From Trichosphaerium sp. ATCC 40318 (taxonomy: Eukaryota > Discosea > Flabellinia > Trichosidae): DNA of 64,000 nucleotides. The DNA lies in NCBI GenBank assembly GCA_038496445.1, contig JALMLS010000100.1, positions 124,001-188,000 of the forward strand. Direction: 5' to 3'. Below the pieces are notes generated by a model, which searched no databases, was not told where the DNA came from, and saw nothing but the letters and a program-made list of their open reading frames with translations. Shown piece by piece: positions 20,388 through 30,720 of the stretch (the stretch's first letter is position 1; every line of letters begins with the position of its first letter). A program made the position numbers and the translations under genes.

Positions 20388-23193
20388 TTAAGGATCCTTT
20401 TCAAGTAGTATTTTCTCTTCGTCGTCTACTGTGACATTGGTATCTACATCCAAAATACTAGTCAAATCTTTTGGTTTCCAAACAAAGACGATTACTAAAC
20501 AAGCAAGAAAAGACCAAGAAAAACAAATCATCAAGTTTGTAAAAGCCCAAACAGGAAATCCAAGTACTATTTCATCCATTTCTCCAGGTCTTCTAAAGAA
20601 ACCACATGAAAGCATAGTAAGTATCAAAATACAAAATAATAGCCATGTATGCTCAACAGGATCTTTATAAATGCCTAAAACCTCTAAGTCAGTACAAAGT
20701 TGTTTAGATTAAAAACCAGACCACCATAAAACGTGGTCTTCAACATCACCTTTGACTCCTTCATGTAATTCAAATTTATATCTTCTAACTGTTTTAATCA
20801 AGTACTCTAAGATAAAATGCGTTGCAAGCAGAACTAGAATAAGACTTTAGCAAGAAAGAAACACAAAAAACTTAAGAACATACCAACTATGTTCGCTACA
20901 ATACCAAAGAAAGCAACATTCAATCCACCTGTTTGTAGTGGTTAATTCTGGACTGTATTAAAACGATTCATACCGGGCGCGGGTGCAAAGATATGCATAG
21001 TTACAGATACTACCTGGCCAACTATAAACCCTGCCAATACCGCTTCATACCTAATAAAAAATGTAAGAACAGAAGTTGAATTGCCATTACGCACCTCAGA
21101 GATATCCAGTATGCACCAAGCAAATACGCAGGTAGGCACTGAAGTAATATAGCGCTCTGAAGTACATATAGTGATTTTATATCGAATACTATTAAAGTGC
21201 CAAAGACAACACCAATACCAACAAGAAGTACAGTAATAACTTGGGAAATAATTAACAAAGTTCGTTGAGCAAACCTAATTCCTCATTTTAGTACACTGCT
21301 ATAACCAATATAATACGTACATTGTTTGTCGGAATGGAGCGATTAAATCAAGAGCTATGACACTAGCGCAGCCCATCAAGAGTGAGTCCGTTGTACTCAT
21401 TCTAGTTTTTGTGAAAATTAGTGAGTTTTCTGTTTAAATAGATGTTACATTGCGGCTACTGTACTGGCGACTAGCATGGTAGCTATAGCGTAAGAAAATC
21501 CTCCAATTTCAAGCAAATCGCTATACAGCTCTGTATTAGTTATGGGTGTAGAAAGCAAAAGGGTAAATCCATGCCTTGTAATGATAGAAAACATTTGGTC
21601 GCTGTCTTCATCAGAAACATTTGGATGCCTTACTTTGCCTAAAGAACATCAGCAATGCATTCTCAGGTGAGTATGGAATTTACCTATCAACCCTGTTGCG
21701 ATTGTGGGTATATACGCTAAAAATGTTGCCCAGAACATAAACCCAACACCAATCCTGAACTTCTTTTCATTTTGTACGGCAAACACACGTTGCATTATAT
21801 GAGGATAGCAAGGGAACCTACAAAACAGAACGCTTCACAAATTGAACAAGGTATATAAGGCTTACGCAAGACCAAGCATAGCGAACGTCAGGAAAGCCAA
21901 CTTTTCTTCTGCTGGAGGTACAATCAGCATTGCTCTGGGTAGGTCTTTGGCCAGCTTTATCAATCCTCAGACAGAAGTTAGAAAACTCCTTCTAATTTGT
22001 AAGCACCTTCAAACTCTACGACACCAACACCGACAAGGGATAAGAATGCAAAAACAAGTAGGACTCCTTGTATGGCGTCATTCCAAGCAACAGATCTCAT
22101 GCCTCCCTGATTTCTAACTTAAGCTCCGACTTTCAATTGAAAAATAGTCTCCTTACCAAAGCCTCGTAGATTAGCATCACTACACCCAGGGCCACAGCAC
22201 CTAAAAGTGGGTATCAACTTACTTGTGTGTCAAGTTCCACTCACCCCATACTGCCGGAATAGAACCATTGGAAACACCCTAAATTGTGGTTAGAATTTCA
22301 ATTACACTTGGATTAGCATACCACAGCAGACTGTCCAATAGCTTTAAATTGGCCTATGATATAAAACATACTTCCAACTACTGTTGCGATACTCACCAGT
22401 ACCCGCAGTAACTTTGAGCTATAAATAAAAGTAAATCACGTGGGTTTGGAACAAAAAAACTAAGAAGTTCATTTGTGTACTCGTAGCGATGTTGTACAAA
22501 CTCATTTGGCGATACGTAACTAGTATAATGTAAGTCAAGTAGTGCAGGTGTTAAGTTCGTGAAGATTACCTGTGAATCTTTGCAAGACGATGAAATCTTG
22601 GACCAATAAGAACCATTGATGTAAATATCATTTGCATACTATTTCATAACAACATAAACAATTCCTCCAAAGCACTCTGATAGAATGACATACCTAGCAA
22701 CCCACATAAGAGATTGATATCCCGTCCTATAAGCATCTCCTGTAACACCAACTATCGTGTATCCAGAAAACGCCTAAAAAAGTTGACAACTTACAAAAAA
22801 ACCTTACAAAAATTGTCAAAGTTGTTGTACCGACGCAAACATTGTCAAAAAGAATATCGTAACTCCAAGAGATCCTCCTGCCTAATTCGAAAGTTCAAAA
22901 TAATTTTGTTTAAACGGATAAAACAGTATTATGCCATAGAACCGTTTTATTAGTTTCGTAGACGCTATTTTTGTACCAGGTAATGATCAGCTGTAAATTA
23001 TAAGTTTGTAGAAGAAATATTTATTTTGAACATACCCATAGTCCTTTCTCCACGCTTTAAAAACCTAACAAAGCGTCAGAAAAGTTTAGACAGTTTTTTG
23101 TAGTTGGACTTTGTACCCTAAAGCGCCAAGGCCCAATAAACCGAGTATATACACTGCCAAAACTATCCATACAGCAACGCCGTGGTCAGCCAT
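20388..23193 (-). CDS. Sodium/solute symporter (SSF family)
   Basis: Polytopic membrane transporter of the PutP/urea-permease class that couples sodium entry to solute uptake. The start at 23193 gives MADHGVAVWIVLAVYILGLL, the first helix. Diagnostic pieces follow: FSGYTVVGVTGDAYRTGYQS, VALGVVMLIYEALG then GMRSVAWNDAIQGVLLVFAF (the YE..GG.rsV..D.iQ signature), ISQVITVLLVGIGVVFGTLI and SLYVLQSAILLQCLPAYLLG. The C-terminus is FTNLMICFSWSFLACLVIVF followed by an acidic tail ending EKDP. The gene has at least ten short introns. The substrate cannot be told from the sequence. It sits tandem with the channel gene, 212 bp upstream of that gene's start. Confidence 0.84.
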
Positions 23194-23410
23194 TGCTAGG
23201 ACCAAACTTAGGAAAAAGACAAGTCAAATGACGTAAAGCTGTTGTTTCGTCGCTTATTGTGTCATTGAAATCGTATCGAGAATATTCTTGTACACTTACG
23301 TGTTAACAAACTTTACAGTAGCGTAATATTACAAGTTTATTTTTTGAATATTATCACGTGTTCATGCAGATTGCATATTGATAGTTTTTGGTTGTTTTTT
23401 TTTTCGAATA

Positions 23411-25431
23411 CTATTTTCTCCAGCTTAGGAAATAAGTAGTGTCAAGACCTGTTGCTGTTAACCAGCGCTCTTCATTTTCGCAGTCTGTTCGCGCTTGTTC
23501 ATATTGTTTTCGCATGTCTTCATCATCACCAAATGGACCTACAGGGGCTCCATCGAAAGCTGGAGGAGCAGAGTTATAATCTCGGTTCTGTAAATATTTG
23601 GCCATATTATCATCTGGTTGATCTGATGTTGAGCTGTCTTCTTCGTCAGCAGCTAAGGTATCACGGTAAGCGCTTGCAAAATAAACAACAACATTGTGGG
23701 CAATATGATAACTAGGAGTCATCACTTCGGCGTACCTTTGTCACCGACCATCTTTGATAACATGAATGATATCAATCCAGCTAGAATCAAAGCTAAACCG
23801 GTTCCCGTGTAAATACTATTTCTATCCCAAGGCACCATTGAGTTACCAGCGATAAAATGAAAGTGGAATAATAGAGTTATAAGTGGTAATCTGATAGCGT
23901 TCTGAATGTACACTACAGCAGTAGATAACTTCTTTATAATGATAAGCTAAACAAGTATTTAATGAACTTTGAATCGTACATAGGCTAGTACTTACGGAAA
24001 TAATGTTAAAGCCCAAATTGCAAATAATGTAACCACTAACAAAAACAGTAAAAAACAAGGTGATAAAAAAACAGGAAGAGAAAAAAAAGTTTGAAATGAT
24101 ACGCACAGTACTGGATAAAATGCTGTTCCACAGTTATCATTTGGTGCTTAAAACATGTGAGTGAAAATTCCATTAATTAAATTAGTCCGAAAAGGGATCT
24201 ATAATTACCTGAATTATGACCAAAGAAGCATAGTAGACCATGATAAAAATTCTCCGGTATTGTAGTGATATGTAAGTTTCCAATTTTAGGTATCAAGTTA
24301 AGAGGGAACACTACAATATCAATTAGATGATAAACAATATTTAGTACGCCCACATAATAGACTTCCTATGGTTTGAAATAATGAGGTCCATGCTTGCAAG
24401 TACAATACATTTGCGAACTAAGAAGAAAATAAGAAAAAGCGTTGTATGTTACATTAGTTACTTACAAGTTTCTTAAACGTGTATTCTTTGTAGAGACTTG
24501 AAACAGCCGTAGGAATAGTAGCAGCTGAGTATGTAATTACCCAAGCTATGTTAGATGTACTTTGATTCGCTTAACAAACCGTCAGAAGAAACTACTTTTT
24601 TTGCCAAAAAAACCTATTTTGGTATTTTTGGTATTTTTGGTTACGTACTATGGGACACTGATGGGTACAGAGATACTATAACGCCTAGAATAACCCAAAA
24701 TGCACCTACGAGTTGCCATACAGTGTATCTATAGCGTAGTACAATCATAGAAATAACCACGGTCAGCGGGATAACCTAAAAAACCAGGAACCTCTTAACC
24801 CACGCCTTTTCGGATTAAACCTTTAAGCACGTACGCCTTGGTACAACAATGCTTGAAGAGGTCCAGAAGTTTTCTTTGATCCAAACACCATCAGGGCACC
24901 TGCAAGCGAATCCAAACCACCCACTACAGCGAAAGGTATAAGAACTATAGAGAATAATATGTCCTGGTGACCGCCACGTGCTTATCATTATTTTCCACTT
25001 TGCTACATGCTTTTTCTTACTTTCTGGAACTTCATAAGCTTGTATTAACCCTATTTTATAAGCGTCAGCACTAGTATGGAGTGAAATGTCAGTTGTACTT
25101 TTTTTCTCCGCCTTTTTAATTTTTTTTTTGTTGTAAACTTGTAATAGTACGTCATCATCATACAGAGAGCGAAATAAACAGGTACAGACACGAAATTGAT
25201 AAAAAAAGACAAAAAGAAAGGGTAACTAGTTAAAAGTTATTTAAAATACGTTCCTAGCGCATGTAAAACGCATAAACGTACTTAGGCATCTCATCTGTCA
25301 TCTTTTTAAAGTAAATCTTACCAGCTGTTGATGTGCCCACCAGAATGGACCCATATATCACTGATTGCCACCATGGCACTTGTTTATTCTAATTCTATTA
25401 TACAGACTGCGTAAAAATGAAGGTGTACCAT
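23411..25431 (-). CDS. CRT-like (chloroquine-resistance-transporter-like) membrane transporter
   Basis: Drug/metabolite-transporter fold. The ATG at 25431 is followed at once by a 40-nt GTACAC...TTAG intron, then NKQVPWWQSVIYGSILVG and TSTAGKIYFKKMTDEMPKYV. The central part reads VLIPFAVVGGLDSLAGALMV then FGSKKTSGPLQALLYQG, matching the GxLDxxAG...SGPLxxLLxQ motif of CRT/CLT proteins. VIPLTVVISMIVLRYRYTVW, QLVGAFWVILGVIVSLYPSV and a last helix GTGLALILAGLISFMLSKMV follow. The C-terminal tail is acidic (LAADEEDSSTSDQPDDN). CRT/CLT proteins move peptides, glutathione or amino acids across vacuolar or plastid membranes. The tandem minus-strand order continues the transporter block. Confidence 0.72.
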
Positions 25432-26138
25432 TGTTAGGTGATGTCACCAATAAAGTGGGAAAATACGCTATTTTTTGTTTAGTACAATTCTCGTGACATT
25501 TCTTTTTGGGGTGTAAATATTGACGCTTAGTGACGTCACGTTATAAGTCACCCTTTTACGGCATTGTTATTGTTTTTACCTGTTTTTGGTAAGAATATGT
25601 TAGCCCAAAAAGATACATCTTTTGGCATATTAGGAGCGTGCTTGTTATCGATCGTAAAAATGCTTCACACTGTCGTATACGCCAACACAATACTTTAACC
25701 AACCCAAGTAATACAAGCAAGAAATGGTTGTATTTTGTAGGACGAGACTGAAAAGGGAAAAGCAAGAAAGGAAACCGAAATGAACTGTCCTAAATTCTGT
25801 CTTCAATTTTTTGTATTTGTCGAAAAGACAGTTTTTCAGCTTGAGTGGCTATGTGCAAATTACGTAATGTCAACTCATTGCAGTAAAGAAATACTTCGAC
25901 GCTTTTTTTTGTCACATGATTTCTCAAAGGCTGATTTTGAACAGGTTTTTTTTTACTAGTTTTGCCGCCATTGTGGGATCGTAAGAAAGACAATTGCATG
26001 AACATCGCCTTTCTTCAATACCTTTGTTTATCACTTCACAGCCACAAGGCAATTCTTTTGAACAGCAAACAGTTTGATAGTGTAAGTCAATAAAAAAAGT
26101 GTCCTAAGTTGCAACCAGTACTTAAGCGCTTGATGCCT
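25432..26138 (-). other. Possible small unrecognised gene upstream of the retroelement
   Basis: A minus-strand frame at 26005-25790 reads MFMQLSFLRSHNGGKTSKKK and ends KLSFRQIQKIEDRI, basic and helix-prone, and the following sequence could contain more exons down to about 25560. No domain was recognised and no splice join could be proved. It may be a small gene or chance. The adjacent retroelement boundary lies at 26139. Confidence 0.3.
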
Positions 26139-26265
26139 GAAAACTTCACCAATCGTTACCAAGCGTAACCGAGAAAACCTAAGTAACACTACGAAAAAAC
26201 GTGGACGTATTTGGCCTAAAATGGTACAAACCAGAAGAGCCAAAACCAGACTATCAAAAGCCCCC
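26139..26265. repeat. Split direct repeat b2 of the retroelement
   Basis: Begins GAAAACTTCACCAATCG and ends in a C run. It matches 26448-26574 over about 127 bp, differing by eye only in the length of the C run. It forms the outer 3' end of the element. Confidence 0.92.
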
Positions 26266-26314
26266 CCAATAGTACAGTACAGGAGATGGGGAGCGATAGC
26301 GGCGGTGGAGGGCA

Positions 26315-26447
26315 ATTCGGTAAGACGAGATTTATTGGATCAGTTTTGGAAGTACACAAGAGATGTGTACGATGTAGAAAACGAGAAAACTAGCTAGTCC
26401 ACTCATTTCTTTTCACCCGAAATAAACGCGAAGCATTTATTTCGCAG
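26315..26447. repeat. Split direct repeat a2 of the retroelement
   Basis: From ATTCGGTAAGACGAG to TTTATTTCGCAG. It matches 30560-30692 over 133 bp and abuts the b1 repeat with no spacer. Confidence 0.92.
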
Positions 26448-26574
26448 GAAAACTTCACCAATCGTTACCAAGCGTAACCGAGAAAACCTAAGTAACACTA
26501 CGAAAAAACGTGGACGTATTTGGCCTAAAATGGTACAAACCAGAAGAGCCAAAACCAGACTATCAAAAGCCCCC
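26448..26574. repeat. Split direct repeat b1 of the retroelement
   Basis: Starts directly after a2 at GAAAACTTCACC and ends 23 bp before the recombinase stop codon. Partner of 26139-26265. Confidence 0.92.
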
Positions 26575-26597
26575 AACTGACACCTAGGTCTGGTTGG

Positions 26598-27596
26598 TCA
26601 GACAAAAGTGTCCACGCCCAACGCTAACGCAGTGCCACGAGCCAATCTTCTCTTGACAGCACGTTTCTGTTCATCTTCAACAATGATGTACAGCAACACT
26701 GCCTCTGATTTCCAATCTCCCAGTTCCTTTATCACTGGTACAGGGCTACCTAACTTAAAAGCCCACGTAGCGCCCCCTCTTCGAAACGAATGACCCGCGA
26801 ACAAATGGGGGTCGAAGCCCAATTGTGTCATGAGCTTCTTCGTTTCTGTAACAAAGAGTTTATAAGTCAACGTCCAAATTTTTCCTTTAATTTTGCAAGC
26901 GAAAATTGACTTTGACGCAGGCGCCACGTGTGCCAGCAAGGTGTGAAGATACGGTGTCGGAGAGATCGGCGAGTCAGAATCAACCAATTCGATAGACAAG
27001 GTACGTGACCTATCTTGAATCGTCTTGGTTTTTGTAAACTTCAGTGTGAACCCAGAATCGTTCCGTATAAGATTCTGTCGACTGATGTTGTAACCTTCAA
27101 TGAAGGTATTTGGAGACTTTGGCAGCAGTTGACCCGAGCGGAGAAACGTGTCAAAGGCTGTCAGCGCCGCCGTGTAATAAATAAAAGCTTTAGCATCACT
27201 TAAATCAAGAAGTTCTTTCATTTTAAAAAGATGAAAAGGAGTAATCGGATGTTTACGGTTTATACGTACCCCTTTTGTCTTCGAGATGCCATTAAGAAGC
27301 AGGTTAAAGCGAAACATTCTCTCAGTGTCAGGTCTGGGGAAACCGTACCACTGTGAGTAAAATTTCACGGCGCCAATATAGCTTCGAATTGTTTGAGGAG
27401 ACAATTCGAAATCGATCGCCATCATTGTGACCGCGTCACATAGTTTTTGTTCAACGATCGGGAAAGGAGAGATCTTCAACAACACACATACCTTCAGATA
27501 AGACCTCCAACCTGAACGGTACGACTTCCAAGTGCCTTTTTCAAGAGCTGCACGCATCAAATCCATTTGAAATACGCTCAAACTTTGTTCGTCCAT
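26598..27596 (-). CDS. Retroelement tyrosine recombinase
   Basis: 332-residue integrase of the phage-lambda type used by DIRS-order elements. The N-terminal SAM-like core-binding region starts MDEQSLSVFQMDLMRAALEK and includes GTWKSYRSGWRSYLKVC. Catalytic candidates are Arg in DTFLRSGQLL, the HxxR box in GHSFRRGGATW and the final Tyr in GDWKSEAVLLYI. The start codon overlaps the end of the RT frame by 19 nt in another frame, a compact arrangement that suggests coupled translation from one RNA. Confidence 0.9.
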   Translation of the reverse strand: MDEQSLSVFQMDLMRAALEKGTWKSYRSGWRSYLKVCVLLKISPFPIVEQKLCDAVTMMAIDFELSPQTIRSYIGAVKFYSQWYGFPRPDTERMFRFNLLLNGISKTKGVRINRKHPITPFHLFKMKELLDLSDAKAFIYYTAALTAFDTFLRSGQLLPKSPNTFIEGYNISRQNLIRNDSGFTLKFTKTKTIQDRSRTLSIELVDSDSPISPTPYLHTLLAHVAPASKSIFACKIKGKIWTLTYKLFVTETKKLMTQLGFDPHLFAGHSFRRGGATWAFKLGSPVPVIKELGDWKSEAVLLYIIVEDEQKRAVKRRLARGTALALGVDTFV

Positions 27597-29164
27597 TGAG
27601 AGGTGTCAAATGGTAAACAATTGATGGTACAGAAATGGCGTGCGCCCTTGAGATCATCACGAGAAAGAAGGTCAGTAATCGTGTTGTCAGCACTTGAGAT
27701 GTGCTTAAAAACGATTCGGAAGTGTTTTGTTGCTTGCCAAAAATGAATGTCACGAATAAGTGGCATTGCGTTTTTGACCTTTGAGGTAAGCCTGTTGAGA
27801 GCTGCCTCTGCATTTGTGTTGTCGGTAAATGCGTGTTGTAGAGATCTTCCTCTAAATAGATCTCCAAAAACTTTGAGTCCAGCGTGAAGAGCGAAAATCT
27901 CGTGCCAAGCAATAGATTCTTGTCTCTGTTGTAAAGAGAACTCGCCCATAACCCAATGGCCTCTGTAGTATACTCCCCAACCCCAATCAGAAGCATCCGC
28001 AGCGAAGAACTCATAATTGCACGGTAAAGGATCGACCAAGATCGCCTTACCATTGAACACCTCCATGTAATTTAACCACCAATCAATGTCTTTCTGAAAC
28101 TGTTGATTGAGGTGTACACGATGATACGGTTGCTTGGCGGTGTTCATGCGATTAAGAATTCTTCTAAGATAGGTGCGCCCACCGAACACGACACCTGAAG
28201 CCCAATTTAGCTTACCAGCTAAAGATTGAATCTCCCTCTTTGTAACGCATTTTCTTGTTTTGAACCAACGAAGAAGGGAGCGAATTTCAATCAGTTTATC
28301 TTTAGGCAGTCTAGCTTCACGTTTTACAGTATCCAATTCAATACCTAAAAACGTGAGAACGGTGGACGGCTCTGAAATTTTTGTGTCACGTATCGTGAAG
28401 CCCAGAGACCGTAGTAAAAGGACAAGAGCGTCTCGGACGCGACGACAGGTTTCTTTGTCACCGGCAGCAACCAGAAAATCATCCACGTATACGGTGATAT
28501 AGAGCCAGGTACTCTCACTGAAAATTTCTTTGATTGCATCCGTTATGGTGCAAAATATATAGGGTGCAATGTTAAGGCCGAAAGGAAGACGTGTATCGCA
28601 ATACCACTTACCATTCCACATAAACGCAATGAACTGCCATGAATCTGGATGTACTGGTACGCTTCTATATGCTTCGCTAATGTCTACTAGCGCCAGAAAA
28701 CATCCAATTCCTAAAATAAACATAAAACGTATAGCATCCGCTATACTACACATTTTAAAGGTTGGCGGCTCATTGTAATCATTGACTGAGTTACCCTTGG
28801 GCATACTCAAGTCAATGATCCTACGCGCTTTACCATTTTGCTTAACAAGTACACCTAAAGAGTTTAGACGCTTCGGTTCAGACGGTGACTCGAAAATACG
28901 TCCCAGAGACAATTCGTGCTCAACATCGTCATCTAGCAGTTGACGGTTAAGTTCACAGGAAGAGTAATTAGCTAAACGGACTGGAGGATCATTCAAACAA
29001 ACAAAGGGAACAATAACAACGCCAAAGAGTAACCAGTTTAAGATCAAATTTTTATTTTTGTGAACATATAAAAATTCATCCCAAACTTTAGCGTTTTTCG
29101 TCAAAGGCGATACGAGAGCCTCTGACGCATGTATCCGTTGTACGAATCTAAGAGCCTCCGCCAC
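27578..29164 (-). CDS. Retroelement reverse transcriptase/RNase H
   Basis: RT motifs in order: CFLALVDISEAYRSVPVHPD, LPFGLNIAPYIFCTITDAI and the catalytic YVDDFLVAAGD. RNase H follows, with FFAADASDWGWGVYYRG, SIAWHEIFALHAGL, HAFTDNTNAEAAL and ISSADNTITDLLSRDD supplying the acidic residues. The frame has no ATG at its head. It begins two codons after the Gag UGA and in the same frame, so it is probably made as a Gag-Pol readthrough product. No methyltransferase domain is present, consistent with Ngaro rather than DIRS1. Confidence 0.92.
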   Translation of the reverse strand: MAEALRFVQRIHASEALVSPLTKNAKVWDEFLYVHKNKNLILNWLLFGVVIVPFVCLNDPPVRLANYSSCELNRQLLDDDVEHELSLGRIFESPSEPKRLNSLGVLVKQNGKARRIIDLSMPKGNSVNDYNEPPTFKMCSIADAIRFMFILGIGCFLALVDISEAYRSVPVHPDSWQFIAFMWNGKWYCDTRLPFGLNIAPYIFCTITDAIKEIFSESTWLYITVYVDDFLVAAGDKETCRRVRDALVLLLRSLGFTIRDTKISEPSTVLTFLGIELDTVKREARLPKDKLIEIRSLLRWFKTRKCVTKREIQSLAGKLNWASGVVFGGRTYLRRILNRMNTAKQPYHRVHLNQQFQKDIDWWLNYMEVFNGKAILVDPLPCNYEFFAADASDWGWGVYYRGHWVMGEFSLQQRQESIAWHEIFALHAGLKVFGDLFRGRSLQHAFTDNTNAEAALNRLTSKVKNAMPLIRDIHFWQATKHFRIVFKHISSADNTITDLLSRDDLKGARHFCTINCLPFDTSQWTNKV

Positions 29165-29167
29165 GTT

Positions 29168-30553
29168 TCATTTGTTGCTGCTTCCATTGCGTCGTCTGGT
29201 GGTATTTGTACCCGATTTTGCCGTTGATGAAGCGAGCGATGTGGTCGACAAACCCTTTGAGCTTTTGGTGCTTTGATCGTAGGTCTCCCATGGCTTTTCC
29301 TTTTGATTCCTCAAGCTGCCGTAGTCAGTACGAGGAACAGAATTTAAAGCAATTAAGTTAGAAGGAACGTCGTACCACTTGGATCCGTCTAGCAAGTTCC
29401 TTGATCTTACCTGCATGTCCAGCGATTTTATACTGCGTTTCCCGCTCCATCTGAGACCTGATTCGTGAAATGAGAAAATAATTTCAAGATATTTCACGTA
29501 GTCTTCGAGCATATCAAGCGACAATTGACCCTTACGAACAAGGTCAATGTATCTTGACATTGCACGCATGTTAAGCATTCCGTAGCACGATGGACTGTAG
29601 TCGTCATCGTTACGTAATGCCCTGACCTCCTTTTTAGACAAGAGCAGTGACGTAGTGTCACGCAATTCGCCCAAGAAAATAACCGGTGCACGATCGTACA
29701 TTGGCGAAGAAGTTTTTGGTCGTTTTGGCAGAGGAGAAGGATCCACGGAGGCTTTGCGTTTACCAGACTGAGGTAAGTAACGCGCTTCCACTTGCGATTC
29801 GAGGGCGTTGATAGCGTCATCGATCGAAGGGCCCTCTGAACGAGGACTAACGAAGCGTTCACGAACCACCGGCTCACCAACCGTTGATTGAACAAACGAG
29901 GAAGGAGGAGCCGCCTGGTAGCCAGCGAATACGTTTCTTCCACTTTCATCGACCGCAGTCGAGGGTTGAGATGTTGGTACGCTAGGTACACTCAAGTCAA
30001 CAAGCGGAGGTGTAAGTGACGCGATCTTAGCAACCTCAGCTACTTCGACCTTGTCACGGAGCACCTTGTAGTCATCTTTCAAATCGCCCAGGGCGTTGAG
30101 AATAGAAGACATAAAAGAGACGACTTCTGGCATACCTGGAGCATTCGGATCAACAGCTGGAGGGACAGGCGTGGACTTCAGGGTGCTAGCGGATTCTAGT
30201 GGGCGAGGAGACTCTACAGGAGGAGTGTTAATCAAATGAAGAACTTCATCAGAAAGGCAAAGTTTTTGATTGCGATTAAGAAAAGCATCGGGCAAAGCAA
30301 CATTCTTCTCGAGAGAATGGATCAAAAAGTCAAAGTATGCAATTCGTTGGGGAACGAGGTAATTCTTCCAGATTTCTCCAAAATCAGAACTCACTCCCTT
30401 AGTCATTGCGGACGCTAAACCGTCCACGACGGCTGTCCTTTTTACGTTTGCAACCACAAAATTCTGCAGCGAGCGAAGAATTTCTAAAGCGTTTTGTACG
30501 TCCTCTTTGGACATGCCATAGGAGGATGAAAACGTGCCGGTAGTATTAGACAT
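29168..30553 (-). CDS. Retroelement Gag-like protein
   Basis: 461 residues from MSNTTGTFSSSYGMSKEDVQ; the ATG lies 7 nt inside the end of the a1 repeat. A helical N-terminal half is followed by a Pro/Ser-rich linker (SPRPLESASTLKSTPVPPAV), a basic patch SGKRKASVDPSPLPKRPK and a basic tail ending TRRRNGSSNK. No CCHC zinc knuckle is seen, as is common in this order. It ends in UGA at 29170-29168, followed in frame by the RT region. The identity as Gag rests on position and composition. Confidence 0.8.
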   Translation of the reverse strand: MSNTTGTFSSSYGMSKEDVQNALEILRSLQNFVVANVKRTAVVDGLASAMTKGVSSDFGEIWKNYLVPQRIAYFDFLIHSLEKNVALPDAFLNRNQKLCLSDEVLHLINTPPVESPRPLESASTLKSTPVPPAVDPNAPGMPEVVSFMSSILNALGDLKDDYKVLRDKVEVAEVAKIASLTPPLVDLSVPSVPTSQPSTAVDESGRNVFAGYQAAPPSSFVQSTVGEPVVRERFVSPRSEGPSIDDAINALESQVEARYLPQSGKRKASVDPSPLPKRPKTSSPMYDRAPVIFLGELRDTTSLLLSKKEVRALRNDDDYSPSCYGMLNMRAMSRYIDLVRKGQLSLDMLEDYVKYLEIIFSFHESGLRWSGKRSIKSLDMQVRSRNLLDGSKWYDVPSNLIALNSVPRTDYGSLRNQKEKPWETYDQSTKSSKGLSTTSLASSTAKSGTNTTRRRNGSSNK

Positions 30554-30559
30554 CGAAAG

Positions 30560-30692
30560 ATTCGGTAAGACGAGATTTATTGGATCAGTTTTGGAAGTAC
30601 ACAAGAGATGTGTACGATGTAGAAAACGAGAAAACTAGCTAGTCCACTCATTTCTTTTCACCCGAAATAAACGCGAAGCATTTATTTCGCAG
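30560..30692. repeat. Split direct repeat a1 of the retroelement (5' end)
   Basis: 133 bp, matching 26315-26447. It forms the 5' terminus of the element and lies 28 bp upstream of the LRR gene start at 30721, so it forms most of that gene's current upstream sequence. Confidence 0.92.
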
Positions 30693-30720
30693 TTAATTGT
30701 ATTAAAATCTACCCGAAGCA

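Larger units (their letters stand above)
26139..30692 (-). mobile_element. Ngaro-like tyrosine-recombinase retrotransposon (DIRS order)
   Basis: Complete-looking element of 4.55 kb on the minus strand. In element order it has a 133-bp repeat (30692-30560), Gag, RT/RNase H and YR frames, then a 127-bp repeat (26574-26448), the 133-bp repeat again (26447-26315) and the 127-bp repeat again (26265-26139). This a1-ORFs-b1-a2-b2 split direct repeat layout is the hallmark of Ngaro/PAT-type elements and differs from LTR elements. Integration is by tyrosine recombinase, so no target-site duplication is expected, and none was seen. All three frames are open apart from one UGA between Gag and RT, and the repeat pairs look almost identical, so insertion is recent. 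Confidence 0.93.

Noticed and set aside
26139-26574. A tandem-repeat satellite or CRISPR-like array formed by the repeated 127- and 133-bp units
   Set aside because: Only two copies of each exist, in the exact order expected for split direct repeats of a Ngaro-type element.
29494-29991. Open frame on the minus strand inside Gag
   Set aside because: Overlaps Gag out of frame with no recognisable protein; Gag has the right position and composition.
26139-30692. LTR retrotransposon
   Set aside because: No terminal LTR pair with TG...CA ends, no DDE integrase and no protease; instead there is a tyrosine recombinase with R, HxxR and Y.
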